64,000 nucleotides of DNA, from contig CM055188.1 of assembly GCA_029224185.1 (NCBI GenBank), positions 7,488,497 to 7,552,496 on the forward strand, read 5' to 3'. Source of the stretch: Karalla daura. Its lineage: Eukaryota; Chordata; Actinopteri; Chaetodontiformes; Leiognathidae. This document shows, in pieces, positions 22,999 through 34,165 of this stretch; position 1 is the first letter of the stretch; every line of letters begins with the position of its first letter. The translations under genes and the position numbers were made by a program. The notes under the pieces were generated by a model, which had not been told where the DNA came from, did no database searches, and saw only the letters and a list, made by a program, of their open reading frames with translations.

Positions 22999-23299
22999 GT
23001 CGCTCTCCGTCTCACAGAGAGAGACAGACAGAGAGAGACAGAAATATGTCATGTTTATACATATTTCTTTGAATATTGACTTGGTATATGAGAATCTCTG
23101 AGCTCTGATGAGAAGATTGAAAGATTGATGAGAAGAAGAAATTGTGGTCAGGAACCTTGGAAGCTTATTATAGATTTTGGGGCCTGCTTGAACGGTGTTG
23201 CTTCTGACCTCCCCATAAACATTCTAAAATGTCATCCTCATTGCTCAAAAAATCTATGGAGGGCTGGTTCTTGCCATAAGTGTTATGGGCAGTCACATG

Positions 23300-24612
23300 G
23301 AGCGCCATCTGCTGGAGGGGTGCTGTCATGTCACCCTTGGCATGTCCTTCAATTGTGTATGGCCCTCTCAGACACTTTCTGAGGTAGTAGGAGCCTGAAA
23401 CTCAGCACGATGGATGCTCTTGACCTACTATTGAACATAGTAAAATTTCAGCCATTTAGCTCAAAGTGTTGAGGTGGAGTCCCTGATTGAACAATGAGAG
23501 GGTCTAAAAGCTATAGCAAACTAGACCATCAGATTCTGAAGGCCAATCTGGAGGAGATCTCTTTCTAAAGGTGCTGTGAATCTGACATTTTAGTATGTTG
23601 TAGGGGGCCCCTGGACAAGATGATATGTGTTGGTTTGGTCCTGATTGGAGCCATACTTTTCAAAGGGCGGGGCTTTGAACGTTCGCCATTTCCCACCTTT
23701 GAGGACTTGCCACGGTCTCAAAAATACACCAAATGGCCTGAAACTCAGTCTGCAGACCCCATAGCGGACCTGGAACAGACCCTCCGAGCCCTGCCTCCAT
23801 AGACCCTTGGGGGCCCTTGGGGACGCAAAGTTGCTCTAGGAAGGTGCTATTAACTTGGAGGCAGCAGATCCTAATACAAGACCTTCTGACAAGTAACATA
23901 AACAAAAACCAGGAGGAAATTCCAAGGGGAAGGTATTTTTCTCTCCCCTCCTCCCTTTTGACTCAGACACATTAGGACTACAAACAAAATGGCGGAGCAC
24001 ATGAGTGTGTATTGCAATGTAGTTCATTTTTGGTTAAGGCTTCAGGGGGTTCAGAAAACCTCTTTCTAAGAAATATATATAACTACAACATATATATTTA
24101 TTTAATGTGACACAGTACATTATGAATCATAAACATTTACATTTATTAGAACTAGTGTAGAACTAGTAGACACTGCATAGCCAGCTTGTCATGTACGGCG
24201 CGGCTATGACGTCATGAAAAAGTGCGGCGTGGTGGCTGCTGGGAGTTGGAGTTGTGTCAGAGTGAAAACGTAGTAAACCATAATAAACAGTTGTGGGGTT
24301 ACCTCTCCAATAGTCTCGGTTCCTGAGTTTTTGGCAGTCATAAGAGCAGTTCAAGAAACCCTACACCTCAGACGCTTCATTAGTTTAGTTTCGATTCCTG
24401 CCTCAGTCTGCAAATAGTAAACACTCACTTTGTGTCGCAGACTGAAGAGGGTGCATTCAAAGTCAAAATTGCTTCAGCAACGTTTGAAAACCACTTCCTG
24501 TGCTTTTTTGTTTATTTGTAAGAACTAACAAACAAAAGATCATATCCACTCACTGAAGGAATAAAAGGAGACTATAAGGAAGCGAATTATGTCGGCACAA
24601 ATGCGAAGCGAA
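23300..24612 (+). repeat. composite repeat, segment A, copy 2
   Basis: The diverged direct counterpart of the inverted copy at 11336-12612. Shared blocks include CCATCTGCTGGAGGGGTG, GGTGCATTC, CACTCACTGAAGGAATAAAAGG and GATCATATCCACTCA. It adjoins segment B copy 4 at about 24612, so A and B may form one composite element here. No conserved reading frame is seen. TGCTGGAGGGGTGCTGTCATG and GGGGCCCCTGG blocks give it a higher GC content than its surroundings. Confidence 0.7.
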
Positions 24613-24616
24613 ACAA

Positions 24617-25385
24617 CCCTTTCGTTTCCATGGTAACACGCCGCACACGTGAGGGGGGCGGGTCCAAAGTAAATGTAAACAGTCTGTTGAAATCCAATTT
24701 ATCCACTGTTATCATTGTTGTTTTAGTATAAATTCACATTATTTACGTAGTTATTTAGCCAGGTATCTCACATTTTGGCCTTGTTTAACGTGTCAGTGGA
24801 TATATTCTCGGGACAAAGTGTACAAATAGTGAGAAAATAGTGAGAAAAACACTTCCGGGCAGAGGATACTCGGTTCTTCAATGAGACAGTAGTAAGCGGC
24901 GTCATGCTTCGCGTGACCGGGTTATTATGGGAGTGAATGGACGGCTGGAGCCTCTGCTCTCAGCGTCCCGTCCTGCCGAGCCGGGGTCTGCATGAGAGTC
25001 AATGCAGAACTCGCAGTGTCAAATCCGGACGCGGATTTCTACCCTCCGCGGTTCTATTTGACGTTTAGGGGCTTTGGCTGGAGCCTCTGCTCTCAGCGTC
25101 CCGTCCTGCCGAGCCGGGGTCTGCATGAGAGTCAATGCAGAACTCGCAGCGTCAAATCCGGACGCGGATTTCTACCCTCCGCGTTTCTATTTGACGTTTA
25201 GGGGCTTTGGCTGGAGCCTCTGCTCTCAGCGTCCCGTCCTGCCGAGCTGGGGTTTGCATGAGAGTGAATGGAAAACCCGGAGCGTCAATAAACAGACGCG
25301 GAAGGGTACCCTTGGCGTCCATATGCAACGCTTAGGGGCGTGACAAATAGTCGGTATTTGACGCGTTGGGATGAGAACGGGTTGG
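24617..25385 (+). repeat. composite repeat, segment B copy 4, with two 133-bp units
   Basis: The order is: GTTTCCATGGTAACACGCCGC block, AATCCAATTTATCCACTG block, TTCCGGGCAGAGGATACTCGG block, the 133-bp array, the AAACCCGGAGCGTCAATAAA block, and the end GGGATGAGAACGGGTTGG at 25368-25385. It is nearly identical to the reverse complement of about 21663-22710, except that it has two rather than four full units. Confidence 0.85.
24943..25208. repeat. 133-bp array, two full units plus a partial
   Basis: Units start at 24943 and 25076, and a partial unit follows from 25209. The unit at 25076 carries the same diagnostic A (GCGTTTCTATTT on this strand) as unit 3 of the larger array. The two units therefore correspond to units 3 and 4 of the array at 21839, and the difference lies on the side towards the element end. 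Confidence 0.9.
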
Positions 25386-26129
25386 TGGATTTGTGTGCGT
25401 GTATGTGCATGAAGTCTTTGTGTGTCTCTGAGGTCATCTGTCAGCCTGCTGCAGCAGGACACTGTCAGCAGAGGAGAGACAGGAGCAGGTACTTGACCAC
25501 ATGCTCTCTGAGAAAGTGCTAGTGAAAACCGATATAACCTATCAACATACAACTTGGTACACAAACAGACCACAAGTTTCTTGAATTTTTCAAAATAAAA
25601 ATGAAGTTTCTAAGTCAACGTATGGCGATGTAGCAGATGGTTGTTCAAGGAGTTCTGTTTTACCCATTCATTCTTATGGGAAAAAGCGAAATTTCCCAAG
25701 TGCTAAACATTTGGCTATAAGGAGACAACGGTTGCACCTATCTGGAAAATGAGCACACAGTCGTGGGCCACAGCAGGGCCACAGTCGTGAGTAGAATTGT
25801 AAAATTTAACTTTGATCGCAGTGGTCAGAAAATGAATGGAGGCTTATGGAGAGAAGAGGCTGTGCTGGGCTGACTGAGGCTTGCCGTTTCAATTTTATAA
25901 GGCGCACAGGTTTATGGCCTGCACCGCATGAGAGAGCACCAATGTTCCTACAAAACTGGAAAAAAGAATTTGTGTACTGCTTACGGTGTGGCTGGGAGCA
26001 GCATGAAAAGAGCAAAATGAGAGCTGATTTTTCAGCGATCCCGCACTGACAGTTGGTCTCTCCCCACTGAGGCTGCATCGAAAATGCCAAATGCACATGT
26101 TTTTGAGAGGGCCTGGATGAATAACAACA
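25386..26129. other. repeat-derived non-coding stretch
   Basis: No gene is seen. The part 25587-25680 (AAGTTTCTAAGTCAACGTATGGC, then CCATTCATTCTTATGGGA) is related to 26193-26290. These are two copies or parts of one dispersed family. Confidence 0.5.
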
Positions 26130-26700
26130 CAAGGTATCAACATGCTGTCGGGTACAGGCACAGAGGACAAGTTTTGCTGCATTTTGAAGTTCAAATTAAG
26201 TTTCTATGTCAATGTATGGCTTTACCGCGAATGTTTGTTTGAGGGTGATTTTTTGAATTGGCTGGTTTTTCCCATTGATTTCTTATGGGATTTTTTTGCT
26301 CTTTTGGAGCCCTTTTTGGCCTCTGCAGGGCCAAAATCTGTTGTTTTTTCATCAATCTTTGTCAAATTTTGGATTGTTATACACCAATGCGTCCGGGAGA
26401 GTCTCCCGAACAAAACTTGTATACTTGTATATAACTTGTCCAGATTCTGGATCGTTTACCGACAGTCGCGAGTTAAAGGTTTTTGCCAGCTGGCAATTTT
26501 ATGGCAATTTTTTGCCAAAACTGGAATTTTTTCAGTGTCGAAGGAAAGCACACTTGCTGGGGACGAGCCGCACATTTTGATGTATCATTTGTGTGTGTAC
26601 GATCGGCGATTTTTGAGGTACGGACGACCGAAATTTCGCTGTAATAATAAGAAGATGCAGAAGAATAAACACGCAGAAGAAGAGAACACTAATCAAACAT
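26130..26700 (+). repeat. dispersed repeat family E
   Basis: It contains TTAAGTTTCTATGTCAATGT, a CCCATTGATTTCTTATGGGA block, a GGAGAGTCTCCCGAAC inverted motif, a TTTTTGCCAGC/GGCAATTTT block and an end rich in AATAATAAGAAGA. The first part recurs at 25587-25680. A 186-codon frame crosses it (26142-26702), but the predicted product has no recognisable domain and looks like chance translation of repeat DNA. Sequences of this kind are common in fish genomes, though I cannot name the family. Confidence 0.55.
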
Positions 26701-29700
26701 AAAGCTGGCATAGATTAGCTTAATCAGACGTCCTGGTTCAAACTCTCTCCGAAAATGTCCCCAATTTTAATGGGAGGAAAAAAAAAGTCTCCCCTCCTCG
26801 GAACAAAACTACAGGACAAAGTGCTTTTGAGCAAGCAAAGTAAACTATTGTTTGGTGCTGTTTCCTCATACTTTTGGATGTTTCGTGCGATCTTGTGATA
26901 TCGTGTGAATTCAGCTGCCACGCTGCTGCTGTATGTCACTGGGAGGACTATGGGACTTCTTACAGAACAGCTACAGAACAGCTGTAAGGTATCCAGTCGA
27001 ATATTGGGATTACAGTCCCCAGTTAGCCAACAGGTCTATCCACAGGTGCCAGAAAGCTGAGGAAACAAACAAAAGCATATTTTTCTGCTCCTTGAATGAC
27101 AACAACATATTTTTACAGTATATGCACAGTCACATCATGTTGAGCTGGCTCCAGACTGCCAGTACAGGTCACATCCAGTCTGCTGACAGAAGACAGGCTG
27201 TGAGCTCTGACTGAATGATTATTTTGATGAGGCTGCGTGATTAGAAACTCTCCCCCCTTCCTTTGGTTCCTTCCTCTCATGTGGATAAATCAAAGTCAGC
27301 CTCTAACTGAGTCTCTGCTGCTCCTATGTCTGCGAAGTCATTAATCCAGGGATGTGACCCATGGGCTTTCTCTCCTCCTACTTGACTCAGTAGTTGTTAC
27401 ATGAAAAATAAGCTTGGTTTCTCTCCCCCTCGCCAAAGCATCTCCCCTTTATTTGTTCTAATGGGCTTCTGCTTCTGCTTTTCGCCCCAGAGCGTGAGAT
27501 TACATGTCCTGCTGGAGTTTTTCATGAGCATTGTGTGTGTGTGTGTGTGTGTGCACATGCATCTCTGTAGCGGTGCTGTAAACTGCTTTGCTGTGTTCTC
27601 ACTATGTGATGCTTCTGGGACATATTCACTTATTCTCCATATCTGTTGGTGTGATTTGCATCTTTATATTTCTGCTATCTTCTCTGTAACACACTATGCT
27701 GAAGACTGTGAATGGAGATACTATAAGGACAATTAAACCAAGACAACGACGAGTCCTGTCAGTCCTGATCATTCTAAAAATACCTACGCTGATGTTTCCC
27801 ATCTCATGCATATGCCTCCTTCCTTTTCTCTCTTGTCTCTCTTGTTTCTGTCTACTTTTTTTCCCCTTTTTGCCTCCTCCTCCTCCTCCTCTGTTATTAT
27901 GGCCTGGAGAGGAGTAGTGAAATTCATGACATTCAGATCTGGAGGGGATTTGTGATGGAGGACAAGAATAGTCTCCTGACTTGGCTGCTGAATCTGTCCT
28001 GTCTTTGATGAGCCAGTTACACAATGTCAGCACCCCCGATAATCTCGCTCTTGAAATTTGTGGCAGGGAGAGGCAGAATCTCATTTGTTGCATTTGGTTA
28101 CGGAACAGTGGCTTCTTCGGCTCAGCTGCTTTCATCTCCATAACCTCACAGCCATGCTGACCGGCTGGTAATGTGTGCACAAGCTGAAATGGAATATGGA
28201 CAGTGTGGTGTAGATAAAGAGAGATAAAATCTTAATGCTTTGTTCATGGCCTGGTGTGTCTCCACTGCTTGTGCTGTAGTCCCTCTCTGCTGTGAAACCC
28301 ATCATAGGCGCTACGCTCACTTGCTTAAAAGGCAGTGGACTCTGTCTGCTTAAAATTCTGAGTTGTCTGTGTCAAACAGAGCTCTCAAACAGCCCCAGAG
28401 ACACTCAGCAGCTCGAGAGGATGAAAAGTAGTTCCTCTGGCTAACAGCAAGGGGTGGTGTTGCCCTAAGACAACTTCATTATTCTGTTGCTTCCCATTTT
28501 TTCCCACATCTTTGTGCAGCAGAAAGTTGAACAAAAAGGACGCAAGAATTTGTTTGTGGGCTTTTCAGACCACTGAGGCAGAGCACGTTGTCCTTGCATT
28601 TTTGTTAGGAGGTGCACATAGCTGGTAAATATTTTATGTGTCTGTGTCCTGCTTTGCACTTCCCACAGGGAAGGGACTGTACTGTAACTGTGTATTAGCT
28701 CCCTGAGATCCACATAAAGACTGTTGGTGCACCTTCAAGGCTATGCTGAATTTTCTGTATTCACCTGTAGACTGTAAGTGCTTCCTGTTGGACTTGAAGC
28801 ACACTGCTTCACACTGTATATTTAGGAGCTGGTCCAATGCAGAAAAATAAATAAATGCTGGGATATAAACTAAAATGTGTACCACAATTTTTCTTTTCTT
28901 TTTACAAATGTCAACATTTGTTGGCAGGGAAAATAAGACTACTACTACTAAAACTACAAAAATGAAAAGATTTAGTGTCTATCTTTGGCCAGACTTGTTA
29001 ATGTCGCCTGGGATTAGGATTAACCCTAACCCTATCCAACTAGTTTCTTCAACAGGGTTGAATCTTTATACGGGTCTCATGTTTAAATGACAGGTTATGC
29101 ATAATTAAGGGCATGGCTGTGAAATTTTGGCAGCAACCAAGCCTCATTAAGCTCTACTCACACTCCACTTCCACCCATTATTGGACTAGGTGTAGTCAGG
29201 CACCTCCATAAGGCTACACCAGTGTCTCCATAAATGAGCTTCCTACTGTGGAGATAGCTTGTTTGCAAAGTGTTAATCCTTCACTTCGGCAGCTGTGCCT
29301 CTGGTGGGCCTAAACTCCATCGAGCAGGGGTCTGCTTCCCACCCCAATCCCTCTCCTCGTCCGACACCTGTCACGTCCTCAAAGTCATGGCTGATTGTGT
29401 TAAAAGCCCACTAGGTCTAAGGAAAGGAAATTTTCAATCCCTATGAAGGACTTCTTTTGAAGTGAAAATATTTTGGAAATATGTTACTACAGCGACAATA
29501 CAAAATTTGTCAGCGGAGGGCTAACTATATATTTTCATTTTTTTGGACATGTCTCAGTGTCACTAGCAGGCTGACTGCAAAACAAGAGCTGCATTTTGTG
29601 TCAGTTCTTTGTGCATTAAAAAGCAATGGGACTAGAGGAGGATGCATCCAAAATCTACTGAAATACCCAGACATATAGCAGATGTGCCGAAAAAAGTTAA

Positions 29701-31294
29701 ATATTGTGACCTGGATTCAGTATTATCTTACCTGCCCATGTAAACACTTGTTTTTCTGGGGAGTCCTGGAGTACTCAGATAGGGTGGCGGCAGGTAACTA
29801 CAACCTAGACAGGTTGTCTGTGTTTTAAAGACTTATATGTTCAAATATATAACATTCAATATTATATCCATCATCAAACTTCAGCTTTTTCAATAAACAA
29901 AAGAGACTGTCAAAGGTGGCTGCAATCAGGCTCAGATGTATCTGATGTCAACCCGAAGGTCATGACCCATATACATGAGTGGACACAATGTTTCTATATT
30001 GTGTGTCTCTCTCAGTGCAGATACTAGTGAAATTTGTGCAACCACAACCAGTATTTAGTTCAATTTGCACAGCTGCTGATTGATGCCATGCAGCCTTCAT
30101 TTGAAATGCAGAAAGGCAGCACAGACACTACCAGGTTTAATCAATAATGGAGCTGAAGGACCTTGCTATGGACTCTGTAGAAGACAAATTCCTCTGTCCT
30201 CTCCTCCAGTTTATGATTTGATTAATGGCACATGTCTGGCCAGAGTACAGTCAGACCTAATAGAATCACCAAAGGTCGACTGGGGAGTCATCAGGACCTG
30301 TGACATTAGCATTGATGCATTGTAGGACAAGAAGACAATGAATGCTCTTGAACAACACATGGCAGGAAAGGATATACAGTCTCTTCACAGCAGAAAACAT
30401 AATGACTCACTCAGTATATAACAGTATATAGAATGGGTGGAGGCAGCCAACAGCGGAGGGAGGACATACGAGGAGAGAGGAGTGGAGGGGGTGAGGTGAA
30501 ATGAAAAGCAAAGAAAATGAGAAGAGACAAACAGCAGGATATCTGAGATTGTCCCCTCTTGTTTGACTTTAAGCAGACATCTGCTCTGCCAGCCGATCAA
30601 CAGAGATCACTTTCCACACAGCTTGATGTAGGTGTCACTGTAACCCCATTTGATTTACTTTAAATGGTACAAGAGTAGTAAGATCGCAGCAAAATTTTTG
30701 AATGCTGAATTGACAATGGGTCAAGCATTGTGAAAGATTGGTGTACATCAAATCATTTGTTTCCGCATCCAAATCCACTTTAGGGAAAAGACCTAAGATG
30801 TCAAACTAAGGTTTTTACTTTTCCATCTACAGAACAGCCAGCACTGTACATTTATTTGTAAATTGTACATTTATTTGGCTCTGTTTGGATTTAAAAAATC
30901 ATCAGGAGTCAACATTGGTATTAAAGTGGTGGAGGAAGTGGTGCCAAACAGCTGTGTGATGTGAGCTGGCATGCAATTCCCGTGCAGTACAAACCCTGTG
31001 CCAGATCACTGAACTCTCCCGAAGGGTAGAGGAAATTTATCCGGTCCTGAGCATGGGCAGCTTTCCCTTCGTATCTACAGAGGTTTAAGAAGTTGCTTGA
31101 TAATGAAGTTGTCATATTTCCTCAGCTTAGTAACTGCTGCTGCAGTATCAGTGCCTCTACTGTACTAACCAGATATTTGGGTTCGATGTTGAAATGTTTT
31201 CAAAATGCATCGATTGTGGTGTCTTATATTCAGACAAATATAGTAGAGGTACAATAATTACTTACGATAACAATCACTAGAACAAGAACTTGAC
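26701..31294. other. non-coding stretch
   Basis: No gene is recognised. It holds a (GT)10 tract (27533-27553), a pyrimidine-rich stretch with TCC triplets (27809-27895) and a short telomere-like CCCTAACCCTA motif (29022-29033). A 184-codon minus-strand frame (27626-28180) contains Gly and Lys runs read from low-complexity DNA and is not supported as a gene. A CAG/GTAAGA donor-like site on the minus strand at 29729-29735 has only a weak partner. Confidence 0.5.
27533..27553. repeat. (GT)n microsatellite
   Basis: About ten uninterrupted GT dinucleotides followed by GCACATGCA. Confidence 0.85.
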
Positions 31295-31466
31295 CTATGC
31301 ATTCAACACTGAATGCAATGGATATATTCCCGAACGCCCCGAGGCACGACTGAACAATCCATGTTGCTTCATTTGAATCAAGTTTAACATCAATCCACCT
31401 AATAATTTTTTGAGTAATTTTTTGAGCAAAGTGCTACTCCTTGTGGCAAAATGTACAATCATACAG
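31295..31466 (-). repeat. dispersed repeat family D, copy 2 (inverted)
   Basis: Reverse complement of the family at 4339 and 63764. Landmarks read in reverse are CTATGCATTCAACACTGAATGC, GCCCCGAGGCACGA, GAACAATCCATG and GCTACTCCTTGTGGC. It shares with copy 1 an internal AAACTTGAT-CAAAT-AAGCAAC segment that copy 3 lacks. Confidence 0.7.
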
Positions 31467-31854
31467 TCGGACCACAACCATAATATCTTTGACACTTTGC
31501 ATTTGTGGATATAATGAACTGATTTGTTCATCATTTTATTGATAAGTTGAAATAGTTTGACCCAGTACATTTTATTTAAACAATTTCAATTAATTTAACA
31601 AGATTTGAATCAATTAAACTGAGCCTGCACTTTAAAATCCTTTGAACAATCACATTACACAAAGTGCTAAACATGCTCCATTATCTTTCTCATTCTCTCT
31701 CTATATCTGATAACTGGTTATCCTCTGATAACCAGTTGTGATCCTCTCACTTGTGAACCCACAGTATCTACTTTTGAGAACATCCAAACATATCTGCTGC
31801 TGTCAGTAGTTGGAAACCTGCTACATATGCCAGATTTAGCGCAAGCACATATTT
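31467..31854. other. short non-coding stretch with a hairpin
   Basis: No gene is seen. The stem-loop at 31712-31737 has a perfect 11-bp stem (AACTGGTTATC / GATAACCAGTT) around the loop CTCT. Confidence 0.7.
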
Positions 31855-31970
31855 GTCTGGTTGAGGACCTCGATTTGCAACCCAAAGTTCACAGATTCAA
31901 ATCCCCCTGCAGCTTTAGTGCCCTTGAGCATGGCACTTTACCCCAGTTATGAAATAGAGGTGTGTCAACA
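31855..31970 (+). mobile_element. tRNA-derived SINE fragment
   Basis: AACCCAAAGTTCACAGATTCAAATCCCC resembles a tRNA T-arm/B-box. It is followed by GTGCCCTTGAGCATGGCACTTTACCCC, a block frequent in fish tRNA-derived SINEs. Head and tail are truncated and diverged. Confidence 0.5.
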
Positions 31971-33138
31971 AGGAACTTCAAATATGTTCTTGCACCTATG
32001 CTACCCTAGTTGTGCAAGGAGCTCATCTGATTAAGGAGAAACGTATGTGTATGTCTCAGGGTCTGCCCTTCTCCTGCTGTAAATGTCAAACTTTTGACCT
32101 CTGTTGGCCACTAGGTGTCCCCATCTTGTGGGCTTTGTTAGTGACAACCCTTTTCCTTGACTTAGGCTGTTCCCCTCTTCACTGCATTTCACAGCAACTG
32201 TGGCTCAATCTCTATATTGCAAGTTAAGCACAACAGATGGGAGAACAGGAGGACAACAGCCTGGGGGACAAAAGTGGATCCCTTTCTTTGGGTCCTGCAG
32301 GCTAGACACCGTTTTCTGTGACTGGATGACATCGTCTGAAATGCCAGGAGGAGAGTCTGGAGGGAGTCCTTCAGGATCTGGGCAGCCATGCTGTGAACCT
32401 GCTGCTCATACACAGTAGTTAGGGAGTGAGCGGGAAATCTAGTTATCTTGGAATACACCTTGACAATGCTGTGCAAGGGGTTCTTCTACTGCAGGTTGAT
32501 GGATGGGAAACAGCATATCTGTGAAGAGCTTTGAATGGTCATCAAGACTATGAAAGTGCATTGTAAAAACCACCCCATTTACCCTTTTGCTGCATAGTTT
32601 TGACTCAATACATTATGATGTAAACTTAATGTGACCTTATGCCTCTTGTCCTGTCTTTTTAATTTCTATCGCCTCTGTTTTCATCATTTTGTGTCTTGGA
32701 TTCCACTTTCAACTGTGTTAGGAAGGAGTTCAGAGTGGCCAGATGGTTAAACTTTCCTGCTTTAAAGTAAACCTCTTTTGGGTTCTTACACTGTTTCTAT
32801 CATTGCTTTGTATGATCCCCTCTCAGGTTTCTCAACAGGAATTTGATCAGACAAACGACAAACAAATCAAACAGTCTTATTTATTTCCAGGAGAATAGGA
32901 CATGGGGGGTGTGCCTTTCCCGTAATCTACCAGTAGGAACCAGTTAGTGAGGGCAGAGATGTGTACTCACACATACACACCCACACACACACACACACAC
33001 ACACACAGAGGAAAGGATGGGCCAGAGAATGGATAGAGTTTAGAAGTGTAGAAAGGGAGGAGATACAAAAAAAATATGGCTGGTGTTCTTTAGTCTTGGG
33101 CTGTAAATTGCTGTGATATCCTGCCTCATCCACTGCAG
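31971..33138. other. non-coding stretch with one microsatellite
   Basis: No gene is seen. An imperfect CA tract lies at 32969-33008, just upstream of a candidate exon. The short frames on either strand are not protein-like. Confidence 0.55.
32969..33008. repeat. (CA)n microsatellite
   Basis: An imperfect ACAC stretch becomes a pure CA tract at about 32982-33006. Confidence 0.85.
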
Positions 33139-33183
33139 GATGCCTCAGAGGAAGAGGAGTTTCACATTTGGAGCTTATGGAGG
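33139..33183 (+). CDS. candidate 45-nt exon, gene unknown
   Basis: The segment lies between an acceptor (TCCTGCCTCATCCACTGCAG, ending 33138) and a strong donor (AGG/GTAAGA at 33184). It is a multiple of three. With one base completing the previous codon it reads MPQRKRSFTFGAYGG with two bases left over, and it has no stop in any of the three frames. The basic and aromatic composition looks more like protein than the short open frames nearby. I do not recognise the gene. It is on the same strand as the candidate at 10746. Its outgoing phase fits the open frame of the candidate at 62531, but with so few exons that could be chance. Confidence 0.35.
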
Positions 33184-33959
33184 GTAAGATAATAGAGGAT
33201 TAATCTCTCTAACTTCACAGTGAGTTCGGAGCTCTTGGTGTATGTCAGAGTTTGTGTGTATGTTGTACCTGTTGCTAACTGCCAAAGAGGAGCTGTTTGA
33301 GGAGGTTTCAGTGCACTTGTTCAACAACTGTGCAATGCTGTGACTCTGACAAGGTCACTGACTGTCAACACTGTGTAACATACAGCATTAATAATGAAGG
33401 GCAAGTGGCTGCTGAGTTGCTGAAATGATGAGATTAGTATATAATGTGTTGCCACAGTCATGGTGACTTTTTTCGCGGTTTTCAGAGCTTCAGTTCAGCA
33501 CAGACTGCATGACACAAAAGCCTGAAGTAATCATTCAGTTAGTTAGAGTTAGCATTATATTTGTTCGGGAAAAAAAGTATATTCAAATCAAAGCATTGAT
33601 TAGCATAAATAAAAGCTATTTTCAATCGCAGAAATAATTCAGTGTTGACAATGATAAGTGGAGTAAAGCAGATTCAGTTAAAAGCTTGGCTCGTCCTGGT
33701 ATTCAGCAGGTGGAAGCTACCAGCATGATCTTTGGGGACTGTTAATAACTGTTAGAGTAGCAGGGTAAGGATATGGCTTGCAGTCAAACATTACCTCAAC
33801 GTACTGGAAGATGACTTTGTCAGAGTCAGAAAGAGTATTATCTGAGATGAAGATTTACGGACAACAATTGTGTTTTGATGCTTTTGGGCTGTGCCCCATC
33901 TGCCTGGAAAACACATAGGAAGCTCGGGTTGTGGTAGTTTTTTTTTTTTGGAAAACTGC
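33184..33959. other. non-coding stretch
   Basis: Nothing beyond unique AT-rich sequence is visible. Confidence 0.5.
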
Positions 33960-34165
33960 TTGAATTTTTTGAAGGATATTTACATTCATCATCTCCAGAC
34001 AAAGTAGACTTGCATGTTTTTGGACAGTCGGCGGAAACCAGGGTACCTGGAGAAAACCCGCATGACACATTAGGAGCAGCCAGGAAACTAACTTGCTAAC
34101 TTTGAACCTTCTTGGTCTGAGGCAGCAGTATTAGTTACTATGCCACTGTGTGGCTCCAGACATTT
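33960..34165 (-). mobile_element. V-SINE-like relic, inverted
   Basis: Read on the minus strand it runs AGCCACACAGTGGCATAG, CTGCCTCAGACCAAGAAGG, TTCAAAG, GCGGGTTTTCTCCAGGTACC, CTGGTTTCCGCC and CTGTCCAAAAACATGCA. The landmarks match the repeat at 19638-19965 in the same order. Confidence 0.6.

Larger units (their letters stand above)
21663..23073 (-). repeat. composite repeat, segment B copy 3: right arm of the inverted repeat, with 133-bp array
   Basis: Read on the minus strand it begins with the block shared with 20444, passes through GGTAACACGCCGCACACG, the ATTTAGCCAGGTATCTCAC block and the CTTCCGGGCAGAGGATACTCGG block, then the 133-bp array, and ends with GAGAACGGGTTG. From 21663 to about 22710 it is almost identical, in reverse orientation, to 24617-25385. 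Only isolated single-base differences are visible, such as AACCTGTCAG against AACGTGTCAG. The close match implies recent duplication or transposition. It is strongly CpG-rich compared with the rest of the window. Confidence 0.85.

Noticed and set aside
26142..26702. 186-codon plus-strand frame
   Set aside because: It lies wholly inside dispersed repeat family E and shows no recognisable protein motif.
27626..28180. 184-codon minus-strand frame
   Set aside because: Gly and Lys/Gln/Arg runs come from the pyrimidine-rich low-complexity DNA on the other strand, and no domain is seen.
29729..29800. Minus-strand donor CAG/GTAAGA with a short exon-like segment
   Set aside because: The paired acceptor is weak and the segment is only about 34 nt, so it is too poorly supported to list.
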